Assembly (NCBI GenBank): GCA_009841115.1
Contig: VXML01000099.1
Location: forward strand, 1 to 41,222
DNA: 41,222 nucleotides
Source of the DNA: Gemmatimonadota bacterium
GTDB taxonomy: Bacteria > Latescibacterota > UBA2968 > UBA8231
Direction: 5' to 3'
How positions within the stretch are numbered: position 1 is the stretch's first letter; every line of letters starts with the position of its first letter. The notes below the pieces were generated by a model. It was given only the letters and a program-made list of their open reading frames with translations, was not told the origin of the DNA and did not search any database. Below are positions 24,832 to 32,989 of the stretch, piece after piece. The position numbers and the translations under genes are program-made.

Positions 24832-25101
24832 GTGCGTTCGTTTACACTGACGAGTTTCTGGGATGCCTATCGTCACCTTCCTGAACACGTACAACGGCAA
24901 GCACGCGAATCCTATCGGTTTTTCGTATCGGATCCTCGTCATCCTAGCTTGGACTTCAAGCGCGTGAGTCAGCGGCGTCCGGTGTACTCGGTACGCGTGA
25001 GCATTGACTATCGTGCCCTCGGCGTCCTAGATGAAGGCGATATCGTGTGGTTCTGGATTGGTCCACATCACGAGTACGACCGGCTTCTCAAGCGAATGTA
25101 G
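24832..25101 (+). CDS. RelE/ParE-type toxin
   Basis: 89 residues from GTG 24832, 2 bases after the antitoxin stop. SFWDAYRHLPEHVQRQARESYRFF and HPSLDFKRVSQRRPVYSVRVSIDYRAL, then DIVWFWIGPHHEYDRLLKRM, follow the ParE/RelE fold (two helices, then a beta sheet ending in 'F-x-I-G-x-H-x-x-Y-D'). Toxins of this fold either cut mRNA on the ribosome or inhibit gyrase; which one cannot be told. Four bases after its stop begins the second copy of the permease fragment. Confidence 0.82.
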   Translation: MRSFTLTSFWDAYRHLPEHVQRQARESYRFFVSDPRHPSLDFKRVSQRRPVYSVRVSIDYRALGVLDEGDIVWFWIGPHHEYDRLLKRM

Positions 25102-25105
25102 CGAT

Positions 25106-25158
25106 GTCAACGACTACGGGCTGATTTGTGCGGGGTCGGTGTTGATGCTCGTGCCGAT
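25106..25158 (+). repeat. Direct repeat 1, copy B: displaced fragment of a permease gene
   Basis: Repeats the permease codons V261-P277 (51 of 53 bases identical, both changes synonymous). It has no start and is fused at its right end to the tail of a HigB toxin gene. It is a relic, not a gene. Confidence 0.9.
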
Positions 25159-25211
25159 TTCGCTGGTCGGCTGCCGGTGCGGAAGATGTCGAGATCGTCG
25201 ATTATCATTAG
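25158..25211 (+). pseudogene. HigB toxin stump (last 17 codons)
   Basis: The frame TTT CGC TGG ... TAG (stop 25209-25211) reads FRWSAAGAEDVEIVDYH, the classic C-terminus of HigB-type toxins (FRW...DVEIVDYH). An in-frame TGA at 25143-25145 and the permease fragment directly upstream show that the first four fifths of the toxin gene are gone. The intact HigA-like gene follows 13 bases later; the stop codon is part of its ribosome site TAGGAG. Confidence 0.8.
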
Positions 25212-25224
25212 GAGCGAAAAGAGT

Positions 25225-25533
25225 ATGTCCAAGCTCAAACCTGTGACGCCCGGAGAATTGCTGCGGGAAGAGTTTTTGGTCCCCATGGGACTCTCGCAGT
25301 ATCGCCTCGCCAAAGAAATCGGTGTTCCCGCTCAGCGAATCAGTGAGATTGTAGCTGGTAAGCGGACCATTACAGCGGATACGGACTTGCGCTTGTGTCG
25401 CTTTTTCGACCTCTCCAAGGGCTACTGGCTGAGAGCACAGATAGCTCACGACACTGAAGTGGCGGAAGAAACGCTCGCCGCCGATCTAGCGAAGATCAAG
25501 CCGTGGAAGGGACTGCAATCGGCCGCTGGCTAA
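25225..25533 (+). CDS. higA: HigA-like antitoxin (XRE family), orphaned
   Basis: 102 residues, the normal HigA size. ATG 25225 has AGGAG at a good distance; the open frame further upstream runs through the permease relic and is not used. The N-terminus KPVTPGELLREEFLVPMGLSQYRLAKEIGVPAQRISEIVAGKRTITADTDLRL is the standard HigA helix-turn-helix, followed by SKGYWLRAQIAHDTEVAE. HigA normally binds HigB and represses the operon. Here the toxin gene is reduced to a stump, so HigA is either a relic, a repressor of other sites, or protection against a HigB from elsewhere. Confidence 0.88.
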   Translation: MSKLKPVTPGELLREEFLVPMGLSQYRLAKEIGVPAQRISEIVAGKRTITADTDLRLCRFFDLSKGYWLRAQIAHDTEVAEETLAADLAKIKPWKGLQSAAG

Positions 25534-25597
25534 TCTGCCTAAAATCGCCGCCTTGCATACTTGTCAGTGCCACGGAAGAGAAAGCTACGAGCGACCT

Positions 25598-25906
25598 ATG
25601 GCGTCAACTAAAAATCTACCCATTAACATCGATAGAAAAAAAATCGCCGCCTTCTGCCGTACGCACGGGATTGGCCGACTGAGTCTATTTGGCTCGGTCC
25701 TGCGGGACGATTTTGATCCGGTTCTCAGCGACGTAGATGTGCTAGTAGAGTTTCTACCTGGCCGGACCCCGGGCTGGGAATTTTTTATATGGCATGAAGA
25801 GCTAGAAGCCATCTTGGGACACAAGGTTGATCTGTTTTCAGGACTGAATCGGTGGATAGAACCCCTTGTCCGTCAGGAGATGCTGCCGCTCTATGAGCAA
25901 GCATGA
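25598..25906 (+). CDS. mntA: MntA-type nucleotidyltransferase antitoxin
   Basis: 102 residues from ATG 25598. The minimal nucleotidyltransferase signature is clear: FGSVLRDDFDPVLSDVDVLVEF with G32-S33 and the metal ligands D45 and D47, and a third acid in GHKVDLFSG (D78). In known pairs the MntA protein adds AMP to the HEPN toxin HepT next to the R-x4-H-x-Y motif and so inactivates it. The next gene is such a HepT and overlaps by 14 bases. A TTG at 25553 in frame would add 15 residues that do not look like the family. Confidence 0.85.
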   Translation: MASTKNLPINIDRKKIAAFCRTHGIGRLSLFGSVLRDDFDPVLSDVDVLVEFLPGRTPGWEFFIWHEELEAILGHKVDLFSGLNRWIEPLVRQEMLPLYEQA

Positions 25907-26252
25907 CTATCGGGTTACGCTGCGGCAGATAGAGGAATATGCCGGTCGGGCACAGGAGATTTGTGCGGGGAAAACTCTGGATGAATTGGTGGGTGATTGG
26001 CAAGCGACCCTGGCTCTAGAACGGGCGTTGGAAATTCTCGGCGAAGCAGTAAAACGCCTGCCCAACGATCTGCGCAATCGCTATACCCAAGTGGAGTGGC
26101 GGGCCATCGCTGGGATGCGGGATCGGCTCATCCACGGCTATGACTCTATTAAACACGAAATTCTCTGGAATGCCGTGCACGAGCAGTTACCTACTCTACA
26201 GGTGACGATACAACAGATGCTGGACGATTTGGAAAGCGACGACACGCGCTGA
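25893..26252 (+). CDS. hepT: HepT-type HEPN ribonuclease toxin
   Basis: 119 residues from ATG 25893, inside the end of mntA (14-base overlap). The HEPN catalytic motif R76-x4-H81-x-Y83 is intact in GMRDRLIHGYDSIKHEILW, where Tyr83 is the residue adenylylated by MntA in characterised pairs. ALERALEILGEAVKRLP is the typical HepT helix. It would cleave RNA unless modified by MntA. The open frame reaches upstream to 25866, but that part lies in mntA and is not needed. Confidence 0.87.
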   Translation: MSKHDYRVTLRQIEEYAGRAQEICAGKTLDELVGDWQATLALERALEILGEAVKRLPNDLRNRYTQVEWRAIAGMRDRLIHGYDSIKHEILWNAVHEQLPTLQVTIQQMLDDLESDDTR

Positions 26253-26275
26253 AATTCGATGTCCCCGGACACTCT

Positions 26276-27082
26276 CTACTCGTATTGCGCTGGCCTCTGC
26301 AAAGCTACCGTGAGCCAGACTGGCAGTGCGGCCCGAGGATTCTCGTTCCAGTCCAACAGACGCTCGTCAGTCCCCGACAGATATGAAGAGCCCTGCCAGT
26401 ATCTTGAATCCTCGGCAGGACTCTCCAAAATTTGCCGCAAGATAAATCCCGAGGTCGCCACGGGATTGAGAATGTCCGCCAGTGTCCAGTTGAACTCAAA
26501 TGTGCCATTCTTCTCATTCTCAATGGGCCCAGTTTCCCAATAGGGCTTCTCAACTTCAATCGGTCTAATCTGATCTTTCCAAGGCCGCTGGAACGGATGA
26601 ATATCATAGAAGACGTAGTGGCCCCCCAGACGCAGGATGCGAAAGATCTCATTGAAGACCGCGTGCAAATCTGCAATCCAAACGAAGAATCCGTTAGAGG
26701 AACAGACTAGGTCGAACTCCTCGTCTCCTATAGACTTTAGGTCGGCAGCATCGGCTTGCACAAATGCGATAGATAACCCTAGCTGCTCCGCTCGTCTAGC
26801 GGCCACTTCTAGCTGCTGCTCAGAGATATCTATCGACGTGACGTTTGCCCCCATTCCGGCAAGAGCAAACGCCGCGTAGTTATCGCCGCTGCCAATGACG
26901 CACACATCCTTGCCCGAGATGTTGCCGACAACCTCGCGAATCAGTTGAAGCGCGCCGCCAGCAAAGCCGAGATCAGGCTCGTTGGGGCAACGTTGCCACA
27001 ATCCGTCTTTGTCGCGAAGCTCCTCCCACCACTTAGCAGCTTCGTTCCAGTGGCGTCGGTTGGAATCGTGATACTTAGTCAT
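26276..27082 (-). CDS. Class I SAM-dependent methyltransferase
   Basis: 268 residues from ATG 27082 (the frame is open further but family similarity starts at TKYHDSNRRHWNEAA). Motif I reads VCVIGSGDNYAAFALAGMGANV, followed by IDISEQQLEVA; motif II/III region FVQADAADLKS and EFDLVCSSNGFFVWI; then RILRLGGHYVFYDIHPF. It transfers a methyl group to an unknown, probably small, substrate. The N-terminal HWNEAAKWWEELRD block is typical of a common but poorly characterised group. Its start is 11 bases after the stop of the dioxygenase gene on the same strand, so both are probably one operon. It converges on hepT with 23 bases between the stops. Confidence 0.85.
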   Translation of the reverse strand: MTKYHDSNRRHWNEAAKWWEELRDKDGLWQRCPNEPDLGFAGGALQLIREVVGNISGKDVCVIGSGDNYAAFALAGMGANVTSIDISEQQLEVAARRAEQLGLSIAFVQADAADLKSIGDEEFDLVCSSNGFFVWIADLHAVFNEIFRILRLGGHYVFYDIHPFQRPWKDQIRPIEVEKPYWETGPIENEKNGTFEFNWTLADILNPVATSGFILRQILESPAEDSRYWQGSSYLSGTDERLLDWNENPRAALPVWLTVALQRPAQYE

Positions 27083-27093
27083 TGGACTCAACC

Positions 27094-27921
27094 TTAGTCG
27101 GGAACGGGAAGAACGTCCCGTGTAACCTCCCGAACTTTCCCGGGAAACGTCCGTCCCCTTACCCACATAATCGGCTGACCTTTGCCAGCTTTTTCTGGAT
27201 TATACCATTCCGCTTGTGCGCTTAAGTAATGCGACACATAGCTGCGTCTAAATCGCTGGCTGTGGTTATTGGTGCTTTTGTGCAACAAATGAGAGTGAAA
27301 CCAGATGACCGCACCGGGTGGAACTTCCACGGCAATGCCGTCCTCGTCGCGGGCATTGCGGGCCAGTTTGAATTCCGTCTGCTGCGACCCCTCAATATCG
27401 TCGTGTTCGGCAATGGCCTGTTTGTGGCTGCCGGGAATCACGTATAGGCACCCATTCTCGCGATCTGCGGGGTCGATGGCCGTCCAAGTGCCGACAGTAG
27501 TCGCTGTTTTGAATCGCTTGCCAAAGTAAAATTTGTCTTGGTGCCAAGGGAAGCCCAAGCCGATTTCGGGAGCTTTCCAAATGAAGAGATTGTTGATGCC
27601 CAGAAGGTCTGGGCCAAGAATATCGACGAGCGGGTCGGTCAGGCGCGGATCGCGCACGCGGGCGAGGAACTCCGGGATGAAGCAACTGGGATGATGGATC
27701 TTGTGCATACCATAGACCCCAGACCGCGCGTCTTTGCCGTCGCGGACCAAGGCATTGCGGTCAATGTGGGCCATGGACATTCTGCGCTTCCCGGCGACAA
27801 TGTCTTCGGCCACTTGTCGTAGATGATCGTTTTCCTCGTCTGAAAAGACGTTTTCGCGCACAAAATATCCATCGCGCTCCCAATGCTGGATTTCGTCGGA
27901 GGTCATTCGAAAGGCGTTCAC
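27094..27921 (-). CDS. Phytanoyl-CoA dioxygenase (PhyH) family oxygenase
   Basis: 275 residues. The start is GTG at 27921 with AGGAGA at 9 bases; the ATG five codons later lies too far from that site. Iron ligands are H127-Q-D129 (FPWHQDKFYFG) and H214 (HLLHKSTNNHS), with Arg223/225 for 2-oxoglutarate. ENGCLYVIPGSHKQ is the usual core. It hydroxylates an unknown small molecule and is probably cotranscribed with the methyltransferase gene 11 bases downstream. It differs strongly from the dioxygenase at 19933-20799 and is not a recent copy of it. Confidence 0.88.
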   Translation of the reverse strand: MNAFRMTSDEIQHWERDGYFVRENVFSDEENDHLRQVAEDIVAGKRRMSMAHIDRNALVRDGKDARSGVYGMHKIHHPSCFIPEFLARVRDPRLTDPLVDILGPDLLGINNLFIWKAPEIGLGFPWHQDKFYFGKRFKTATTVGTWTAIDPADRENGCLYVIPGSHKQAIAEHDDIEGSQQTEFKLARNARDEDGIAVEVPPGAVIWFHSHLLHKSTNNHSQRFRRSYVSHYLSAQAEWYNPEKAGKGQPIMWVRGRTFPGKVREVTRDVLPVPD

Positions 27922-27948
27922 TTGGATTGGTCTCCTAATCGTCCTGCT

Positions 27949-27977
27949 TTGACACAGTTTATGGATATATATAGTCT
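27949..27977 (+). promoter_or_regulatory. Possible promoter of the ABC exporter pair
   Basis: TTGACA (27949-27954) is followed by an AT-rich run containing TATAGT (27970-27975, 15-base spacer) and TAGTCT (27972-27977, 17-base spacer), 33-40 bases before the exporter ATG. Spacing is not ideal for the better -10. Confidence 0.4.
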
Positions 27978-28009
27978 AAGTAGGGCCTTAGCGGTCCACC
28001 AAATAGCGC

Positions 28010-29755
28010 ATGAGTCTCAATCCCTTCAAACCGTTCGCCTCGTACCTCCGTCCCTACCGCTGGGCCTTAGTCATCGGCCTAATCTTTTTGCTGGGCGAAC
28101 AACTCGTCTCCGTCTCCATCCCTCTCATCCTCGAACGCGCCATTGACCAAGCCCGCGCCAGCCTAGATCAAGCCGCACCAGACCTGACTTTCCTAACGCA
28201 CTACGCCGCCCTCATCGTCGGCTTGGGCTTAGCGCAGTGGTGCATGGCCTTTGGCATGCGCTGGCACTTGGCCTCCACCTCGTACCGCGCCGAGCGCGAC
28301 ATCCGCCAGCGCTATTTCGCCCACCTGCTCACCTTGCCTATCGGCTATTTCCAACAGGCCCGCACCGGTGATTTAATGGCGCGGGCAACCAACGACGTCG
28401 AGGCCGTGCAGCGCTACCTCAGCCACGGCTTCCGCATGTTCCTAAGCGCCATCCTCGGCTTCAGCTTCAGCATGGTAGCCATGTGCCTGTACGACTGGGA
28501 ACTGACCCTATACGCGCTGTTGCCCATGCCCATTATGACCGTGATCCTGCGCTTCGTGGGCAGCAGAGTGCGCCGACGCTATCGCATGGTGCAAGAGCAA
28601 TTTGCCGCCATTAGCACCTGCTTGCAGGAAAATCTCTCAGGCATGCGCGTGGTCAAGGCATTTGCCCGCCGCCTCGGCGAGATCGACCACTTCACCCAAC
28701 TCAATGACGAGTACGTCGAGCGCAGTCGCAGCCTGATCTACCTATACAGCACGTTTTTCCCCTTCACCTTCCTCATCAGCGGCCTATCCATGTTGTTCAT
28801 CCTGTGGCTGGGCGGCATCCGCGTCGTCGAAGGGACGCTCACCTTGGGGGCCTTTGTCGCCTTCAACGCCTACCTGATTCGCATGAGCCGCCCCATGATG
28901 ATGATGGGCCGCATCGTCGATGAATACCAGCGCGCCATGGCTTCCATGCTGCGCATCGAGTCCGTACTCAAAGAACAGCCCCAGCCCGACCAGTACCAAG
29001 ACGACGGCTTGGCGATCAAAGGCGAAATCGAATTTCGCCGCGCCTCCTTTGCGTACAATGGCCAAACCGTGCTGCGCGATATCGACGTTCACATTCCGGC
29101 CGGCAGCACCCTAGCCATCGTCGGTCGAGTAGGCTCGGGCAAGAGCACGCTGGCCCGGCTCATCCCCCGCCTCATCCAAGCCGGCGAGGGCCAGATCCTC
29201 ATCGACGGCAAACCCATTGAACAAATGCCACTGCGCGCCTTTCGCGACGCCATCGGCTACGTGCCGCAGGACACCTTCCTGTTCTCCGAAAGCATCCGCG
29301 ACAACATCGCCCTCGACTCGGCCTCCTCGGACGAGGTCGAACGCGCCCTCGAGGTAGCGCAACTAGCCGCAGACCTCAAGACCTTTCCCCAAGGGCTAGA
29401 AACCATCGTCGGCGAGCGCGGCGTCACTCTGTCGGGCGGGCAAAAGCAGCGCACGGCCTTGGCCCGTTCAGTTGTGCGACAACCGAAAATCCTCATTCTC
29501 GACGACGCCTTGGCCAGCGTCGATACCCGCACCGAAGAGCAAATCCTCACGCGCCTGCGCGACATCATGGCCGAGCGCACCACCATCCTCATCGCCCACC
29601 GCATCTCCACCGTCATGGCTGCGGACCACATCATCGTGCTCGACGAAGGGCGCATTATCGAAGAGGGCACCCACGACCAATTGCTCGCGCGCGATGGGCT
29701 ATACGCCGACATATACCGCCGCCAGCACCTCACCGAGGAATTGAGCGATCTCTAA
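28010..29755 (+). CDS. ABC exporter subunit 1 (membrane + ATPase, degenerate Walker B)
   Basis: 581 residues: six membrane segments (about 20-320), then an ATPase domain. Walker A GRVGSGKST lies at about 372-380, the signature LSGGQKQR at about 474-481, Walker B ILILDDALASVD at about 494-505, and the H-loop in LIAHRIST. The catalytic glutamate after Walker B is replaced by Asp (LDD instead of LDE), as in the first subunit of heterodimeric exporters such as BmrCD, TM287/288 and TmrAB. It pairs with the next gene, whose ATG shares a base with its TAA. The substrate (drug, lipid or natural product) cannot be told. Confidence 0.9.
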   Translation: MSLNPFKPFASYLRPYRWALVIGLIFLLGEQLVSVSIPLILERAIDQARASLDQAAPDLTFLTHYAALIVGLGLAQWCMAFGMRWHLASTSYRAERDIRQRYFAHLLTLPIGYFQQARTGDLMARATNDVEAVQRYLSHGFRMFLSAILGFSFSMVAMCLYDWELTLYALLPMPIMTVILRFVGSRVRRRYRMVQEQFAAISTCLQENLSGMRVVKAFARRLGEIDHFTQLNDEYVERSRSLIYLYSTFFPFTFLISGLSMLFILWLGGIRVVEGTLTLGAFVAFNAYLIRMSRPMMMMGRIVDEYQRAMASMLRIESVLKEQPQPDQYQDDGLAIKGEIEFRRASFAYNGQTVLRDIDVHIPAGSTLAIVGRVGSGKSTLARLIPRLIQAGEGQILIDGKPIEQMPLRAFRDAIGYVPQDTFLFSESIRDNIALDSASSDEVERALEVAQLAADLKTFPQGLETIVGERGVTLSGGQKQRTALARSVVRQPKILILDDALASVDTRTEEQILTRLRDIMAERTTILIAHRISTVMAADHIIVLDEGRIIEEGTHDQLLARDGLYADIYRRQHLTEELSDL

Positions 29756-31533
29756 TGCCACCGACCATCCGCGACGAGCAAGAAATCGACAAAAAATCCA
29801 TCGACCTCCGCCTGCTGGCTAGGCTGTTGGGTTTCTTGCGGCCCTACTGGCCTTGGGCGGCCTCGACGTTGTTGCTCATTCTCGCGGCCTCGCTGGCGCG
29901 CCAAGCCGGTCCCGTGCTGACCAAAATAGCCGTTGACGACCATATCGTACCCGGCGACTTGGATGGCTTAGGCTCCCTCGTCCTGCTTTTCGCCGCGCTG
30001 CTGGTCGCTCAATTCGTCATTGGCTACGCCCAGAGCTGGATCACCAGCATGGTCGGCCAGTGGACCATGCGCGACGTGCGCTTGAACATTTTCACCTGCT
30101 TACAGCGCCTGCCGCTCAAATTCTTCGACCGCACACCCATCGGTCGGCTAATGGCGCGCAATACCAGCGATGTCGATGCGCTCAACGAATTCTTCACGTA
30201 CGGTGCGGTTTCCTTAGTGACCGAAACCATCACCATCGCCTCCATCCTGTTTTACATTTTCTACTATCTCGATGTCGAATTGGGTCTGCTCACTTGCGCT
30301 TTTTTGCCCGTGGCCTTTGCCGCCACCATGTGGCTGCAAAACCGCACCTACCAAGCCTTTCGCCAAGCCCGCACCCGCTTTGCCCGCTTCAGCGCCGATT
30401 TGCAGGAAACCTTGTCGGGTATAGAAGTCGTAAAACTGTTCAACTGCGAGCCGCGCAGCACCCGCCGCTTTAATGAAGGCACTGACGAATACCTCGACGC
30501 CCGCTTGGTGCGCACCCTGTACCACTCGGCCTACTTCCCCTTCATGGAATTGTGTGGTGCCGCCCTGATAGCAATGGTGCTGTGGTACGGCGTCGGCCAA
30601 GTGCTGCGCGAGGAAATCGCCTGGGGCGTTTTGGTGGCCATGCTGCAATACGTGCCCCGCTTCTTCATGCCCATCCGCAACCTCGCCGAGGAATACGCCA
30701 CCGTGCAGATGGCTATGGCCTCTTCCGAGCGCATCTTTGAACTGATGGACGCCGAGCCAGAGCCGGTTGGCGGTCCCGTGCATCGGGAGCGCATCGCCGG
30801 TGCCATCGAATTCCGCCACGTGTGGTTCGCTTATGAAGATGAAGAATGGGTCCTGCGCGACGTTTCCTTCTGCGTCGAGCCGGGCCAGAGCCTCGCGCTA
30901 GTCGGAGCCACCGGCTCGGGCAAGACTACCATCATCAGCTTGCTATGCCGCTTTTACGAGATTCAACGCGGGCAGATATTGGTCGATGGCATCGACATCC
31001 GCGAGTGGAATGTGGAAGCGTTGCGGCGGCGCTTTGGTCTAGTGCAGCAGGACGTCTTTCTCTTCGCCGGCGACATTGCCAGCAACATCCGTTTCGGTGC
31101 TCCTGAGCTATCGACCGCAGCCATCGCCCAAGTGGCCCGCTATGTCAATGCCGACCGCTTTATCGACCGCCTGCCCAGCACCTACCAGCACGAGGTGCAA
31201 GAGCGCGGCGCATCCCTATCTGCCGGTCAGCGCCAGCTTTTGTCCCTCGCCCGCGCCCTAGCCGCCGACCCGGACATTCTGGTGTTGGACGAAGCCACCG
31301 CCCACATCGACACCGAGACCGAAGGCTGGATCCAAGACGCGGTGGAAAAACTCATGCGCGACCGCACCTCCATCGTCATTGCCCACCGCCTCTCCACCAT
31401 TCGCAGCGCCGACAAAATCCTCGTGCTGCACCGGGGCCAATTGCGCGAAGAGGGCCGCCATGAAGAACTCCTAGCCCAAGACGGCATCTACGCCCGCCTC
31501 CATCAATTGCAATACAACGAGGCGCTCACCTAG
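29755..31533 (+). CDS. ABC exporter subunit 2 (membrane + ATPase, canonical Walker B)
   Basis: 592 residues with the same plan as its partner: six membrane segments, then Walker A GATGSGKTT (about 384-392), signature LSAGQRQL (about 488-495, second Gly changed to Ala), Walker B ILVLDEATAHID with the catalytic Glu (about 508-519), and H-loop VIAHRLST. Its variant signature would face the degenerate site of subunit 1, while the canonical signature of subunit 1 faces this subunit's intact site, so the two sequences are consistent with one active and one degenerate ATP site. A PNPOx-like gene follows after 38 bases. Confidence 0.9.
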   Translation: MPPTIRDEQEIDKKSIDLRLLARLLGFLRPYWPWAASTLLLILAASLARQAGPVLTKIAVDDHIVPGDLDGLGSLVLLFAALLVAQFVIGYAQSWITSMVGQWTMRDVRLNIFTCLQRLPLKFFDRTPIGRLMARNTSDVDALNEFFTYGAVSLVTETITIASILFYIFYYLDVELGLLTCAFLPVAFAATMWLQNRTYQAFRQARTRFARFSADLQETLSGIEVVKLFNCEPRSTRRFNEGTDEYLDARLVRTLYHSAYFPFMELCGAALIAMVLWYGVGQVLREEIAWGVLVAMLQYVPRFFMPIRNLAEEYATVQMAMASSERIFELMDAEPEPVGGPVHRERIAGAIEFRHVWFAYEDEEWVLRDVSFCVEPGQSLALVGATGSGKTTIISLLCRFYEIQRGQILVDGIDIREWNVEALRRRFGLVQQDVFLFAGDIASNIRFGAPELSTAAIAQVARYVNADRFIDRLPSTYQHEVQERGASLSAGQRQLLSLARALAADPDILVLDEATAHIDTETEGWIQDAVEKLMRDRTSIVIAHRLSTIRSADKILVLHRGQLREEGRHEELLAQDGIYARLHQLQYNEALT

Positions 31534-31571
31534 CGAGCACAATCAGCCTAGCTTCCAACGAGGAAAAACCT

Positions 31572-32081
31572 ATGGCCACCTACTATCCTTCCATCACCGA
31601 CGACCAAGCCGCGCTGATCCGCAACGCGCCGTTGTTCTTCGTCGCCTCCACCGATCCCGCACTCGCGCCCGGTCCCGAAGGCATTGGCCCGGTCAATATC
31701 TCGCCCAAGGGTGGCGTACCGCTGCACGTGATTGATCCCAATCGAGTAGCCTTCCTCGACTACCTAGGCAGCGGCAACGAAACAGCGCGCCATGCGATAG
31801 CCGGTGGCCCCATCACCGTCATGGTCTGCTCTTTTGAAGGGGAGGACGCCGGCATCATCCGCCTCTACGGCAAAGCCACAGCCACCCCGCTCAAAGAATC
31901 GCCTCACGCCGCCTTGCTGCTACAAACAGAGTCCGAACACCTACGCACCAAACGCCAAGTAATCGAAGTTGAAGTCGAACTAACCGGCACTAGCTGCGGC
32001 TACGGCGTCCCGGTAATGGAATTAGTGCGCGAGCGCCGCGTCGAAGACCGAGGCCGCCGCTATAAGGACCGCAAAAAATAA
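31572..32081 (+). CDS. Pyridoxamine 5'-phosphate oxidase-like flavin-binding protein
   Basis: 169 residues from ATG 31572 (GAGGAAA upstream). The pattern LIRNAPLFFVASTDP, GIGPVNISPKGG and NRVAFLDYLGSGNETARH, then ITVMVCSFEG and IIRLYGKA, is the split-barrel FMN-binding fold of the PNPOx-like family. These proteins bind FMN, F420 or heme; the substrate is unknown. The C-terminal 26 residues (Y144-K169), the stop codon and 14 more bases occur again at 33919-34013. Here the gene is complete, and the nearest downstream gene is a convergent AbiU2-like protein. Confidence 0.85.
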   Translation: MATYYPSITDDQAALIRNAPLFFVASTDPALAPGPEGIGPVNISPKGGVPLHVIDPNRVAFLDYLGSGNETARHAIAGGPITVMVCSFEGEDAGIIRLYGKATATPLKESPHAALLLQTESEHLRTKRQVIEVEVELTGTSCGYGVPVMELVRERRVEDRGRRYKDRKK

Positions 32082-32095
32082 ACCGACGCGACTGG
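32001..32095 (+). repeat. Direct repeat 2, copy A (3' end of the PNPOx gene)
   Basis: 95 bases covering the last 26 codons, TAA and 14 bases beyond. It matches 33919-34013 at 89 of 95 positions. The four differences in codons (TAC/TAT, TAT/TAC, GAC/GAT, CGC/CGA) are all synonymous. Confidence 0.92.
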
Positions 32096-32113
32096 AGCCA
32101 CGGCCCATACACT

Positions 32114-32887
32114 CTATCTGAACCTTCGGGCTGCTTCCCGCAACTCGATGACCTGTCTCGTCTCCTGCCACTCTGGCCTGCGATCGAGCTTCCGCAGGAA
32201 AGCCGCTGCGGCTGTTGTGTCGGTGAAGGGCACGGTGTCGTTCGGATCAATGAGGGAGTCGACGTACTGCACAGCATCAACAAGCTGGCGAGCATAGGCT
32301 AGGATGGCGCGCGCACGGGGCGTGATGATAACGTCGTTTCGAATACCCCCGTTGCCGAGCATACGCACACTAATCGTGTTCAGGACGGCATGCACCGCAT
32401 CCAGTCCCGCTTTTACCTTCTGTAGGTCAGCCTCGGCCAGTGGCTCTGCGCTTGGGTCTATTGCTCGAGTGAGATCCGAATGGCTGATGCGGCGGTTTCT
32501 CCAGTCGCGGGCAAACTGCGTGGCGTTGACGGCTTTTGTGACAAGTTTTTCGATTTCCTGCCTCAACTCGGCATCCTTGCAGAGATCCGGCAACTGCTTT
32601 ACGGTCAGATTCTCCCTCTCTCCCTTTCCTCGCCCACTCTTTTCTGGGTCCGTCAACCTCGTCAAGCGAAGCATCAAGTCGTCCCAAGACATCTGCTGAA
32701 CATCCCAGAACAACCCGCCACCGATCTCGTTCAAGAGCTTGACTCGATCCGCGTCGCCGAACAGTTCCCGGAACTCCTTGTATCTGATGAGAGCAAGGGC
32801 CCATTCCTTGTTCAGGAGGTCGAAGATCATGCTATGCTCGCGTCCCATCTCGTCCTCGTATTGGGTCAGGTGTGACAATCGGCACAT
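32114..32887 (-). CDS. AbiU2-like HEPN-domain protein, putative abortive-infection gene
   Basis: 257 residues (ATG 32887; AAAGG upstream). I recognise the AbiU2-type HEPN pattern: FDLLNKEWALALIRYKEFRELFGD, then FWDVQQMSWDDLMLRLTRLTDP, then ENLTVKQLPDLC. The HEPN RNase motif is present as R130-x5-H136 in RDWRNRRISHSD. Proteins of this family are linked to abortive phage infection, and HEPN domains cut RNA. There is no obvious antitoxin partner on the same strand. It lies between the two copies of the PNPOx gene end and is AT-richer than the surrounding exporter and metabolic genes. Confidence 0.75.
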   Translation of the reverse strand: MCRLSHLTQYEDEMGREHSMIFDLLNKEWALALIRYKEFRELFGDADRVKLLNEIGGGLFWDVQQMSWDDLMLRLTRLTDPEKSGRGKGERENLTVKQLPDLCKDAELRQEIEKLVTKAVNATQFARDWRNRRISHSDLTRAIDPSAEPLAEADLQKVKAGLDAVHAVLNTISVRMLGNGGIRNDVIITPRARAILAYARQLVDAVQYVDSLIDPNDTVPFTDTTAAAAFLRKLDRRPEWQETRQVIELREAARRFR

Positions 32888-32989
32888 GAAGCCTTTCCAT
32901 TAGCAACATCAGGAGGCTGTACGCAGCTGTGCGTATACGTATAAGAGAATTAAGAAGCCTTTTTGGGAACCTCATGATGCCAACCCACG

